From Eutrophocola sp964629325 (GTDB taxonomy: Bacteria > Pseudomonadota > Gammaproteobacteria > Pseudomonadales > Pseudohongiellaceae), in the NCBI GenBank assembly GCA_964629325.1, contig CAZVSC010000008.1:1-64000 (forward strand): a stretch of 64,000 nucleotides of DNA, in the 5' to 3' direction. Positions 51,570 to 58,842 of the stretch are shown piece after piece. The notes under the pieces were generated by a model that was not told where the DNA came from, made no database searches, and saw only the letters and a program-made list of their open reading frames with translations. The position numbers and the translations under genes are program-made. Each line of letters starts with the position of its first letter. Position 1 is the first letter of the stretch.

Positions 51570-51620
51570 CACCGGGTCTCCCTGTTTACGACGTTAATCA
51601 AGCCCCTCCCACCCCCCTGA

Positions 51621-51660
51621 GGCAGCCCGGTTACCCACCCGCCGGCGCTGCCTTTTTTTT
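51621..51660 (+). terminator. Intrinsic terminator after the hibernation-factor gene
   Basis: GGCAGC...GCTGCC with an inner CCGG/CCGG pairing, followed by eight T residues. Confidence 0.8.
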
Positions 51661-51679
51661 GCCGAATTATTCCCCTGGG

Positions 51680-51717
51680 TTCGAAAAAACCGAATCGAAA
51701 AAGTCAGTAATTCGAAT
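51680..51717 (+). promoter_or_regulatory. TTCGAA boxes upstream of the secreted-protein gene
   Basis: TTCGAAAAAACCGAA (51680) differs at two positions from the 15-mer in front of the NhaR-like gene; ATCGAAAAA and AATTCGAATT follow. Probably the same regulator binds here. Confidence 0.5.
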
Positions 51718-51775
51718 TTTTTTTGCCGGGAAATTTACATAACCTGCATTCAATTTCTTGGATAAGGAGTTGGCA

Positions 51776-52213
51776 ATGAAGATTAATGACTATGGTTGCA
51801 AGTGTTTTACGGCTCGGGCGCTACTGGCTTTATTGACTTTCCTTGGCTTCACGACAGCCCTGGCACAGCCGGTAGATGTTCGTGTGAACTTCACCCTGGC
51901 TGCTGAGTTTGCGCATTACACCGATCATTCGCACGGTACGGACCTGGCGCAAGAATCGGAAGGATTGGGTATTGGGCATCGTTCGCTTGACCGGCATACA
52001 CCGGCACTGCTCAGCACCTACAGGCTGAAAGTGTCCCAGCTGCAAGGCAGTTGGTCACCTGCCGGCCAGGATTGGGTTATCACCGCCACGTTGACCGATC
52101 CCGCGGATGAACGCCTGTTCAAGAGCGTTACGGATCTTACGGAAATGTCACAGGATATGTTGCGGCAAACGCCTTCCAGGCACTGGTGGATAGGCGTTCA
52201 GAGGAAATTCTAG
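51776..52213 (+). CDS. Small secreted/periplasmic protein, unknown function
   Basis: Protein of 145 aa starting MKINDYGCKCFTARALLALL; AAGGAG seven bases before ATG 51776. Residues 1-36 are a signal peptide (cleavage near ALAQ-P). The mature part is His-rich early (EFAHYTDHSHGTDL, HRSLDRH), hinting at metal binding, and ends with WWIGVQRKF. No family recognised. It follows the hibernation-factor terminator, so it has its own promoter with TTCGAA boxes. Confidence 0.65.
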   Translation: MKINDYGCKCFTARALLALLTFLGFTTALAQPVDVRVNFTLAAEFAHYTDHSHGTDLAQESEGLGIGHRSLDRHTPALLSTYRLKVSQLQGSWSPAGQDWVITATLTDPADERLFKSVTDLTEMSQDMLRQTPSRHWWIGVQRKF

Positions 52214-52323
52214 TCAGCAGGCAGGGAAAGTGTGAGTCAGGAATCATCTGGCGTTTCACGGGAAGCACCTTGCACGCTGCTGACCATGCATCTGTGCCTG
52301 GCATGGATCCCAGGACAGTCGTA

Positions 52324-53742
52324 TCAGGGGCTGGCGGCCAGACGCACGACGATCTCGTGGTAGGCCGCAACGAACCTGTACAGTTCTTCTTCGAGGATGC
52401 GCTCCTGGTCGCTGTGTGCGCCGAAGCCCAGGGTGCCGTCCTCGCGATCGATACCCGGGCCCACGCCGTAACAGGCAACACCATTCGCCCGCAGGTAGCT
52501 CATGTCGGTGGCGCCGGTGCTCATGGAGGGTATGACAGGAACGCCGTAATGCTCGCTGTAAACGGACTCGATGACCCGGAAGGCTTCCGTATTGAGACTC
52601 ACGGGCGCGCTTGGGCGCACCAGGGCGTCATCCCAGCTCACCTCGATGGTGTCATCATCGACGATGGCGGCGATGGTATCCAGGAAGGCATCGAAATCCT
52701 GTTCCGGCATCACCCGCACGTCCAGCTGGGCGGTTCCGGATGACGGAATGACATTGTACCGGTAGCCGATATTGATGATGGTCGGCGTGACGGTATTGTG
52801 CATCAGGGCAGCCATGTAGGGATCGTTTTCCAGCAGGTACGCCATGGCGTCTTCCGCCGCTGGCGAGCCCGGATTGAGCAGGGCGCGATAACGGGAAGCG
52901 GTCTCCGGCGGCGCGATATCAGCCATCCGTGTCAGCATGGCGGTGGTAGTGTCGCTCAGGCGAATGGGTTCCTGCCAGTCAGCCAGCCTGGAGACGGCCT
53001 GGCCGATGCGTATCACCGGATTGTTCTGTGTCGGTACGGAGCCGTGCCCGGCAACGCCGTTTGCTGTCAGGATTGCGGTGCGCCGTTTCTTTTCGCCCGC
53101 CTGGATGCCGGTATACAGCGGAGCGCCGTTTTCGCGAACCACGCTGCCGCCTTCAGCAAGGCAGTACTCCGCATCAATGGCATCGAAGTGCTCGCTGGTC
53201 ATGAACTGGATGCCCCACTGCACGCCGCCTTCCTCACCGGCCTCGGCGAGGAAGATGACATCGCGATCCAGCTCGATGCCGCTGCGCTTGAGCAGGAGCA
53301 TGGTCATCAGGGAAGCGACGAGATTGTCCTTGTCGTCGACAGCGCCGCGGCCGTAGATCCACTGTTCATCGACGGTGCCGCCAAAAGGCGGGAATGTCCA
53401 CTTGGCAGGATCGACGGTGACCACATCAAGATGGGCCATCAGCAGGAGGGGGCGCTTGCTGCCGTTGCCGGGCAGGCGCGCGACCAGGTTGGCGCGGGCG
53501 GGATCACGGCTGAAGGTTTGCACGTCGATGCCTTCATTCAGCAATACTTGCGCGATCTGGTCGACCAGCACGGTTTCATTGCCCGGCGGATTCGACGTGT
53601 CGACCTGCAGCATGGCCTGGAAACGGGACAGGGTTTCCGCATTGATGGCATCCATGTCAGGTTCTGCGGCAACCACACCGAGGGTGACGATGGCAGCTGA
53701 CAGGGTCAGTGCTGCCTGGGCCAGTGATCGGAATCGGGTCAT
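52324..53742 (-). CDS. M20-family zinc peptidase (PM20D1/carboxypeptidase-like), exported
   Basis: Periplasmic metallopeptidase of 472 aa; ATG 53742 has GGAG upstream and gives the signal peptide RFRSLAQAALTLSAAIVTLGVVAAE. Metal ligands and base are seen in MAHLDVVTVD (H, near 100), GRGAVDDKDN (D, near 132), EAGEEGG (catalytic Glu pair, near 165) and GATDMSYLR / GAHSDQERI later. The lid domain lies between about 200 and 320. Last gene in the six-gene minus-strand run. Confidence 0.9.
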   Translation of the reverse strand: MTRFRSLAQAALTLSAAIVTLGVVAAEPDMDAINAETLSRFQAMLQVDTSNPPGNETVLVDQIAQVLLNEGIDVQTFSRDPARANLVARLPGNGSKRPLLLMAHLDVVTVDPAKWTFPPFGGTVDEQWIYGRGAVDDKDNLVASLMTMLLLKRSGIELDRDVIFLAEAGEEGGVQWGIQFMTSEHFDAIDAEYCLAEGGSVVRENGAPLYTGIQAGEKKRRTAILTANGVAGHGSVPTQNNPVIRIGQAVSRLADWQEPIRLSDTTTAMLTRMADIAPPETASRYRALLNPGSPAAEDAMAYLLENDPYMAALMHNTVTPTIINIGYRYNVIPSSGTAQLDVRVMPEQDFDAFLDTIAAIVDDDTIEVSWDDALVRPSAPVSLNTEAFRVIESVYSEHYGVPVIPSMSTGATDMSYLRANGVACYGVGPGIDREDGTLGFGAHSDQERILEEELYRFVAAYHEIVVRLAASP

Positions 53743-53784
53743 GACATGCTCCATTGCCGGCGTTACCGGTTTACACACCTGGGA

Positions 53785-54378
53785 TTACCAGCCTTCATCC
53801 AGAGGCAGGGCGGGGTCGGCGGAAATATTGAGCACCGCGCAGTGATGATAAGTGAAGCCGCCTTCACGGAATCCGGGGTGCTCCTCCATGAACTGGACCA
53901 CCTGCAGGAAACAGCTCTCGCAGTCTATGTTCGGGATGCGGATCTCGGTCATGCGCGGGCCGGTGCGCCGTTCCTGGTTTTCCCAAAGGCCGTCGATGAG
54001 GACGGGCGGCTGTGGATTTTCATCGATGACGAAGTAGTCGGAACGCGGTCCGTTCTCGGTATCCTTCATTACCGGTACGTTGTCTGCCGGCAGCCAGTTG
54101 ATGCGCCGGGCCAGGGAAACACGCCAGTGGCCTGGATGAAAAATGGTTTCCTCGATGGCGACCTCAAGCATGCTGCCGCCGGTCACATCCGTCACCGCGC
54201 CGGTGCGGGTGCCGCCGTCGGCCAGGGTGCCGCCGCAGGGAGCCATTTTCTGGGGATCGCCGCGGTCATCCTCTTCGATCCAGGATGCCGGGCTGACCAG
54301 CTTGAAGTGTGCCTGCGCGCCAAGGGCGGTAAGTGAGAGTGCCGCTGACAGGGCCAGTTTGGTGAAGCGTTTGTTCAT
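53785..54378 (-). CDS. Putative histidine-brace copper protein (LPMO-like, SCE4755-type)
   Basis: Exported protein of 197 aa. Signal peptide cleavage after AQA would leave His as residue 1: HFKLVSPASWIEEDD..., then QKMAPCGG. A mature N-terminal His followed by PCGG and a C-terminal HxC-type segment (GGFTYHHCAVLNI) is the arrangement of copper-binding histidine-brace proteins such as LPMOs and Bim1-like X325 proteins; I recall an NCBI family named after SCE4755 with this pattern. Oxidative polysaccharide cleavage or copper handling are both possible. Cysteine pairs (C48, C155/C158 region) suggest disulfides. Confidence 0.7.
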   Translation of the reverse strand: MNKRFTKLALSAALSLTALGAQAHFKLVSPASWIEEDDRGDPQKMAPCGGTLADGGTRTGAVTDVTGGSMLEVAIEETIFHPGHWRVSLARRINWLPADNVPVMKDTENGPRSDYFVIDENPQPPVLIDGLWENQERRTGPRMTEIRIPNIDCESCFLQVVQFMEEHPGFREGGFTYHHCAVLNISADPALPLDEGW

Positions 54379-54429
54379 ATTCTTGTCCTGGTTTTTTGAT
54401 GTTGTTGTTCCTGTTAGGTACAGACCGTG

Positions 54430-55647
54430 TTATTCGATCACTGCTTGCATGACGGCGGTTTCAAAATCCTGTCTCAGCGTGAAACGGCTGGACGAGCCGC
54501 TGACCTGGCTCATGAACAGGCCAATGATGCGTTCCTCGGGATCGACGAAGAAATGGGTGTTGAAAGCACCGCTCCACCCGAAGGTACCTTTGGACAGCCA
54601 GGTATGGTTGGCAATCGGGTCAGTGATGACGCGCACACCCAGGCCATAGCCTTCACCGGGATTGCGGCCGGGCAGGGTATCGGCCAGGAAGGGTGAGCGC
54701 ATCAGCTCCATGGTGCGCCGGCCCAGCAGTCGGGTGCCATCGAGTTCGCCGTCGTTGAGCAGAACCTTCGCAAACTGCAGGTAATCCTCGGCCGTGCTGA
54801 AGAGGCCGCCGCCTCCGGAAAAATAGGCGCCGTTGATAAAGGGCATGTCGGGCGTTTCCACCAGTTTGCCATTGTCGTTGCGGTACAGTGTGGCGACATC
54901 GGTATCTGGTGTATCACGATAGAAGTAGGTGTTATCCATACCCAGCGGGTCGAAGATGCGGGCGCGTGTAAAGGTGCCGAAATCCACCCCTGAGGCGACC
55001 TCGACAATCCGTGCCAGCACATCGAAACCATACATGGGGCTGTAAGCCCAGCGTGTGCCTGGCTGGAATTCCAGCGGTGCCGCAGCCAGTTGCGGCAGGA
55101 CACTGGCCAGTGTGGCGTCTGGCGTAAATTCGATGGCTACCGCGCCATTGCCGGCCGGGCCGCTCATCAGGCCGGAGGAGTGGGTGAGCAGATCCTTGAC
55201 GGTGATTTCGCGGTCGGCCTCGACGCCGCCCGGTATACCTTCGGCGGCTACGCGCAGGCCTTTCAGTTCGGGTATGAAGCGCGACACCGGATCATCGAGA
55301 CGCACCCGACCTTCCTCGGCCATCATGAGAATGGAGAAGGCCACCACGGGCTTGGTCATGGACATGATGCGGAACACGGTGTCCTTCTGCATGGGCCTGC
55401 CGGAAGCGATATCCATGACGCCCTGGGCCTGGAACCAGGCGATGTCGTTGTCACGCGCAACCAGGGTCACCGCACCGGCAAAAGCCTGGTTGTCGATCTC
55501 CCGCTGCATCAGGGCCTCGATGCGTACCAGGCGCTCAGAAGACAGTCCGACACTTTCCGGCCTGACTACCTGTGCGCCGGTCTGCATGGCCACCATGAAG
55601 GTGAGCAGCCCGGCCAGTGTTCTGTAAAGCCGACGAGTGAATGTCAT
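54430..55647 (-). CDS. Serine hydrolase, beta-lactamase class C / esterase VIII-like
   Basis: Exported hydrolase of 405 aa; ATG 55647 with AAAGGAAACC upstream gives a signal peptide ending QTGA-QVV. The SxxK catalytic motif is SMTK in FRIMSMTKPVVAF (near residue 86); Tyr of the second motif is in WAYSPMYGFDVL (near 195), and GTFGWSGAFNTHFFVDPE near 370 replaces KTG, as in EstB-type esterases. Probably an esterase or peptidase rather than an antibiotic-resistance enzyme. Second-to-last part of the six-gene run. Confidence 0.88.
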   Translation of the reverse strand: MTFTRRLYRTLAGLLTFMVAMQTGAQVVRPESVGLSSERLVRIEALMQREIDNQAFAGAVTLVARDNDIAWFQAQGVMDIASGRPMQKDTVFRIMSMTKPVVAFSILMMAEEGRVRLDDPVSRFIPELKGLRVAAEGIPGGVEADREITVKDLLTHSSGLMSGPAGNGAVAIEFTPDATLASVLPQLAAAPLEFQPGTRWAYSPMYGFDVLARIVEVASGVDFGTFTRARIFDPLGMDNTYFYRDTPDTDVATLYRNDNGKLVETPDMPFINGAYFSGGGGLFSTAEDYLQFAKVLLNDGELDGTRLLGRRTMELMRSPFLADTLPGRNPGEGYGLGVRVITDPIANHTWLSKGTFGWSGAFNTHFFVDPEERIIGLFMSQVSGSSSRFTLRQDFETAVMQAVIE

Positions 55648-55684
55648 ACAGGTTTCCTTTGTGAAGTTTCTGGTTGTCCGAAGA

Positions 55685-56323
55685 TTAACGACTGCCCTGA
55701 TAGGCAAGAAGAATGCATTGCTGCTGGGCTTCCGGACTGGAGCGGCCGGCACAGTGGCTGAATGCTGCTTCGCCGGTCAGCCTGGCCAGGATAGCCTTGA
55801 TGTTGGCATCCGCCTCATCGTAGCGCGACAGCAGGGCTTCGGCCACCTGTGCGCGTTCCCGCTCCTTCTGGTTGAAAGCATCGGTCAGCTGCCTGACGGC
55901 CTGCCGCTTTTCTTCCAGCGCCGTGCGCCGTGTTTCCAGTGCTGCCCCTGCTGCCTTCAGCTGCGCCTCGGTGGCATCACAACGAGCCAGTTGCTCGCGC
56001 GTATAGCTTCTGCCACTGCCGCACTCGGCATTGAACGTGTCGACGTTGTCGTTATGCCTGGCAAGGTCGCGGGCATAGTCTGAACTCTCCCGTTTGTATT
56101 CGGCATTTTCCCGGTTAACGGTGCTTTGCTCGGACTGGTAGGCATTTTTCTGCGCCAGGTTGGCCTTCAGTGCCGCTTCGGCAGCGCGGGCGTTGCTGAA
56201 ACTGCTGGTCAGTTCCTCCAGCAGCTGCGAGGTCGAGCGCATATCGCGCTGGGCCATGGCTGCTGCCGGGGCCAGGCAAAGCATTAATGCCAGAAAAGGG
56301 ATGGAGAAGGATTGGCGTGTCAT
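55685..56323 (-). CDS. Periplasmic coiled-coil protein of unknown function
   Basis: Protein of 212 aa from ATG 56323; signal peptide SIPFLALMLCLAPAAAMAQ. The mature part (about 25-185) is highly charged and helical, with Ala/Glu/Arg/Gln-rich heptads typical of a long coiled coil. Four cysteines (CGSGRSYTREQLARC and the terminal HCAGRSSPEAQQQC) could form two disulfides. The Cys-flanked helices are a little like periplasmic adaptor or secreted scaffold proteins; no family assigned. Confidence 0.65.
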   Translation of the reverse strand: MTRQSFSIPFLALMLCLAPAAAMAQRDMRSTSQLLEELTSSFSNARAAEAALKANLAQKNAYQSEQSTVNRENAEYKRESSDYARDLARHNDNVDTFNAECGSGRSYTREQLARCDATEAQLKAAGAALETRRTALEEKRQAVRQLTDAFNQKERERAQVAEALLSRYDEADANIKAILARLTGEAAFSHCAGRSSPEAQQQCILLAYQGSR

Positions 56324-56352
56324 CGTGTACCCCGCTTGCCCGTTGCCAGGCA

Positions 56353-57093
56353 TTACTCGTATTTGCGTCTTTCCCAGACTTCCTTCAGGTATATGCCGCC
56401 GTCCGGCTGGCGGTACTTGGCACTGTTGGCCGCACTCCTGGCCTGCATTTCTTCCACGGACAGGCTGGCATCAATTTCCGAATCCCAGTGCTCGCGACGG
56501 AAGGGAATGATCTGCGCATAGGGCGTCCCTGCAGGCAGTATGCCGGTAATGCCCTTGAGAAAAAAGAAGGGCATGGTGCCCGGCAGTTTGTCCCTGTCGT
56601 TGTCGACGATGCCGCTGGTCGTGATAAAGGGCAGTTCGAACCGGTTGATCGGGTGCATATACAGGGCACTGTAACCCTCCGGCAGTTCCACTGCCCAGTC
56701 CGGCCACCAGGCGAAATGCCTGTCATGATACCCGGGCGGTACGACAAAACGGGGCAATGGGTCACGCTCCAGGAGAAAATTGGGGTGTCCCGCATCCAGC
56801 ACCCTGGCCTGTATCCCGCCCGCCGCATCCTCGATGAACTCGATGTCGCAGGGCGTCCTGTAAGTGTAGCCGCTGCCCATCACATCAAATACGGCCGGGC
56901 ACGCCTTCCAGGTCGGGATCTTGCCGCCGACACCCGGCATCTCGACATGCTTGCCGGTGGCCGGGTCACGGGCGAAGCGGTCGGCCTGCCGGTACCACTC
57001 CGGAATGGTCTTGCCGATGGGCGCCGGTCTGGAGGCGCTGTCCTCGGTCAGCCAGGGCCGGTTGGCAACGAAGCGTATTTTCCGGGTATCCAT
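56353..57093 (-). CDS. Uncharacterised cytoplasmic protein A (DUF6065-like), tandem paralogue
   Basis: Protein of 246 aa, no signal peptide, from ATG 57093 (MDTRKIRFVANRPWL). Conserved with its neighbour: RKIRFVANRPWL, PTWKACP, FDxMGSGY, TPCDIEF, DWAVELPEGYSALY, NRFELPF, GIVDND, PAGTPYAQI and PFRREHW. The DWAVELPEGYSALY and PFRREHW segments are reminiscent of DUF6065, seen in bacteria and marine phages (from memory). A double-stranded beta-helix fold is possible. Seven bases separate it from the upstream paralogue. Confidence 0.7.
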   Translation of the reverse strand: MDTRKIRFVANRPWLTEDSASRPAPIGKTIPEWYRQADRFARDPATGKHVEMPGVGGKIPTWKACPAVFDVMGSGYTYRTPCDIEFIEDAAGGIQARVLDAGHPNFLLERDPLPRFVVPPGYHDRHFAWWPDWAVELPEGYSALYMHPINRFELPFITTSGIVDNDRDKLPGTMPFFFLKGITGILPAGTPYAQIIPFRREHWDSEIDASLSVEEMQARSAANSAKYRQPDGGIYLKEVWERRKYE

Positions 57094-57100
57094 GATCGCG

Positions 57101-57841
57101 CTACCGGTACTTGCGTGGATCGCGGACTTCGTTGAGGTAAACGCCGCCATCCGGTTGCCGGTAGCGGGCACTGCTGGCCCTGTTCTTTTCGCTCATCTGC
57201 TGCTGTGTCAGGGACGCGTCGTACTCCGCCACCCAGTGCTCGCGCCTGAACGGAAATATCTGGGCATAAGGCGTTCCGGCCGGCAGCACGCCCGTTACCC
57301 CCTTGCGCCAGAAAAACGGCATGGAGCCGGGCTGGTGCACCTTGTCGTTGTCGACGATGCCGCCCATGGTCATGAAGGGAAGTTCGAAGCGGTTGAACGG
57401 CTGGGCATACAAGGCGCTGTAGCCCTCGGGCAGCTCCACGGCCCAGTCCGCGGTCCAGGCGAAATGCCTGGCATGGTAACCCTGGGGAGGCGGGAAACGG
57501 TCGAGGGGCAGACGCTCGGTGACCAGTCCTTCGTGCTGGGCAACCAGAACACGAGCGCTGATGTGGCCGTTGTTGTCTTCATAAAACTCGATGTCGCAGG
57601 GAGTCTTGTAGGCATAACCGCTGCCCATGATATCGAACAGGGCAGGGCAGGCTTTCCAGGTGGGTATGCGCCCGCCGCCATCGGGTAGCTGGTGATACGC
57701 CCCGGTTGCGGGGTCTTTCGCGAAACGGTCTGCGTTACGGTACCAGTCCGGCAGGGTCTCGCCAATCGGTCCTGGCCGGGACGGGCTGTCTGCCGACAGC
57801 CAGGGCCGGTTGGCAACGAACCTGATCTTCCGAGTTTCCAC
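57101..57841 (-). CDS. Uncharacterised cytoplasmic protein B (DUF6065-like), tandem paralogue
   Basis: Protein of 246 aa starting GTG 57841 (METRKIRFVANRPWL), GGAG-type ribosome binding site upstream. It has exactly the same length as protein A and aligns without gaps, about two-thirds identical by eye, so the pair arose by tandem duplication and has since diverged. It is the first gene of the six-gene run, so a promoter should lie at 57842-57900. Function unknown; the conserved Trp, His and Arg suggest a ligand-binding pocket. Confidence 0.7.
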   Translation of the reverse strand: METRKIRFVANRPWLSADSPSRPGPIGETLPDWYRNADRFAKDPATGAYHQLPDGGGRIPTWKACPALFDIMGSGYAYKTPCDIEFYEDNNGHISARVLVAQHEGLVTERLPLDRFPPPQGYHARHFAWTADWAVELPEGYSALYAQPFNRFELPFMTMGGIVDNDKVHQPGSMPFFWRKGVTGVLPAGTPYAQIFPFRREHWVAEYDASLTQQQMSEKNRASSARYRQPDGGVYLNEVRDPRKYR

Positions 57842-58166
57842 TATAGCTGAGCTCCGGCATTGCTGGCCTCCTGCGGGGGCAGGGGAGACGAATCGTTTTC
57901 ATTTGTGAGCAGGCAAGAATAAACGCCCGGTCCCGGAGCGTCCAGTCGCAAAAGCCCTGGCGAAAACCGGTTGGCCGGGGCTGCGTTATCCGGCCGCGGA
58001 AGACGGCGGCAAAAAAGATGCCAAATGGCTGGTTTACCGGGGAAAATATATTTTTCAAAGCGTCTCAAAATCCCTATTGCAAAAAATACGGAAGCCCTAT
58101 AATGCGCGCCGCCCGGGTCTATCCAAGGCCATGCGCCCCTAACTAATTTCTACAGGAAATTTTCCA
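57842..58166. other. 325-bp divergent region between protein B and pal
   Basis: No gene seen. The half near pal contains a promoter-like TTGCAA / TATAAT pair; the half near protein B has GC-rich inverted repeats without T-runs (around 57960-58010). No known RNA motif recognised. Confidence 0.5.
58077..58103 (+). promoter_or_regulatory. Promoter of pal
   Basis: TTGCAA and TATAAT separated by 15 bp, 64 bp upstream of the pal start. The -10 is perfect; the spacing is short. Confidence 0.55.
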
Positions 58167-58682
58167 ATGATTACCAAAAGCATGAACAGGATCGGCAGCC
58201 TGAGCTTGACTGCCGCAGTGCTGGCCCTGTTAGCCAGTTGTAGCTCTACTGATGAAGAAATGGTCCAAGAGCTGACTTCAGAGCCCGCTGCCGCACCGGT
58301 CCAGCAAGGCCCGAGCGCTGCGGAACTGGCAGAAATGCGCAAACGTGAGCAGATGCTTGCCACGACCGTGTTCTACTTTGATTTCGACAAGTCAGATCTT
58401 AAACCGGAAGCCCGCGAACCGCTCACATATCACGCCCAGCGCCTGAAGGATAATCCCTCCATGCGCGTACGCCTGGAAGGTCATGCCGATGAACGCGGCA
58501 CCCCGGAATACAACCTGGCCCTCGGTGAGCGTCGTGCCATTGCCGTACAGCGCTACCTGCAGGTGCAGGGTGTACCTGCCAGCCAGCTCGAAGTGATCAG
58601 CTATGGTGAAGAACGCCCGGTAGCCTCAGGCACTGGCGAGTCCAACTGGTCCAGGAACCGTCGCGTCGAACTCAAGTTCTGA
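58167..58682 (+). CDS. pal: Peptidoglycan-associated lipoprotein (OmpA-like domain)
   Basis: Outer-membrane lipoprotein of 171 aa that binds peptidoglycan and the Tol system. Signal peptide ends LLASC (Cys near 25). The OmpA C-terminal domain (about 68-171) carries VFYFDFDKSDLKPEA, GHADERGTPEYNLALGERRA and the diaminopimelate-binding Asp/Arg region ending SRNRRVELKF. It stands alone here, without tolQRAB or ybgF, so either the tol locus is split or this is a Pal paralogue. Confidence 0.9.
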   Translation: MITKSMNRIGSLSLTAAVLALLASCSSTDEEMVQELTSEPAAAPVQQGPSAAELAEMRKREQMLATTVFYFDFDKSDLKPEAREPLTYHAQRLKDNPSMRVRLEGHADERGTPEYNLALGERRAIAVQRYLQVQGVPASQLEVISYGEERPVASGTGESNWSRNRRVELKF

Positions 58683-58700
58683 TTCCAGAATGAGTTTCCA

Positions 58701-58734
58701 GGGCCTTTCCCGAAGGGGAAAGGCCCTTTTTTTT
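58701..58734 (+). terminator. Intrinsic terminator of pal
   Basis: GGGCCTTTCCC-gaag-GGGAAAGGCCC followed by eight T residues, starting 19 bases after the stop codon. Confidence 0.93.
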
Positions 58735-58842
58735 GCTTGTGCAAAATCACGCCATATCTTCCATATGATATTGCCACTATGACCCGGCATTGATTCACGT
58801 TACCCTGACGCCCGGTTTTTCCGGACACATCAAGAATTGCAG

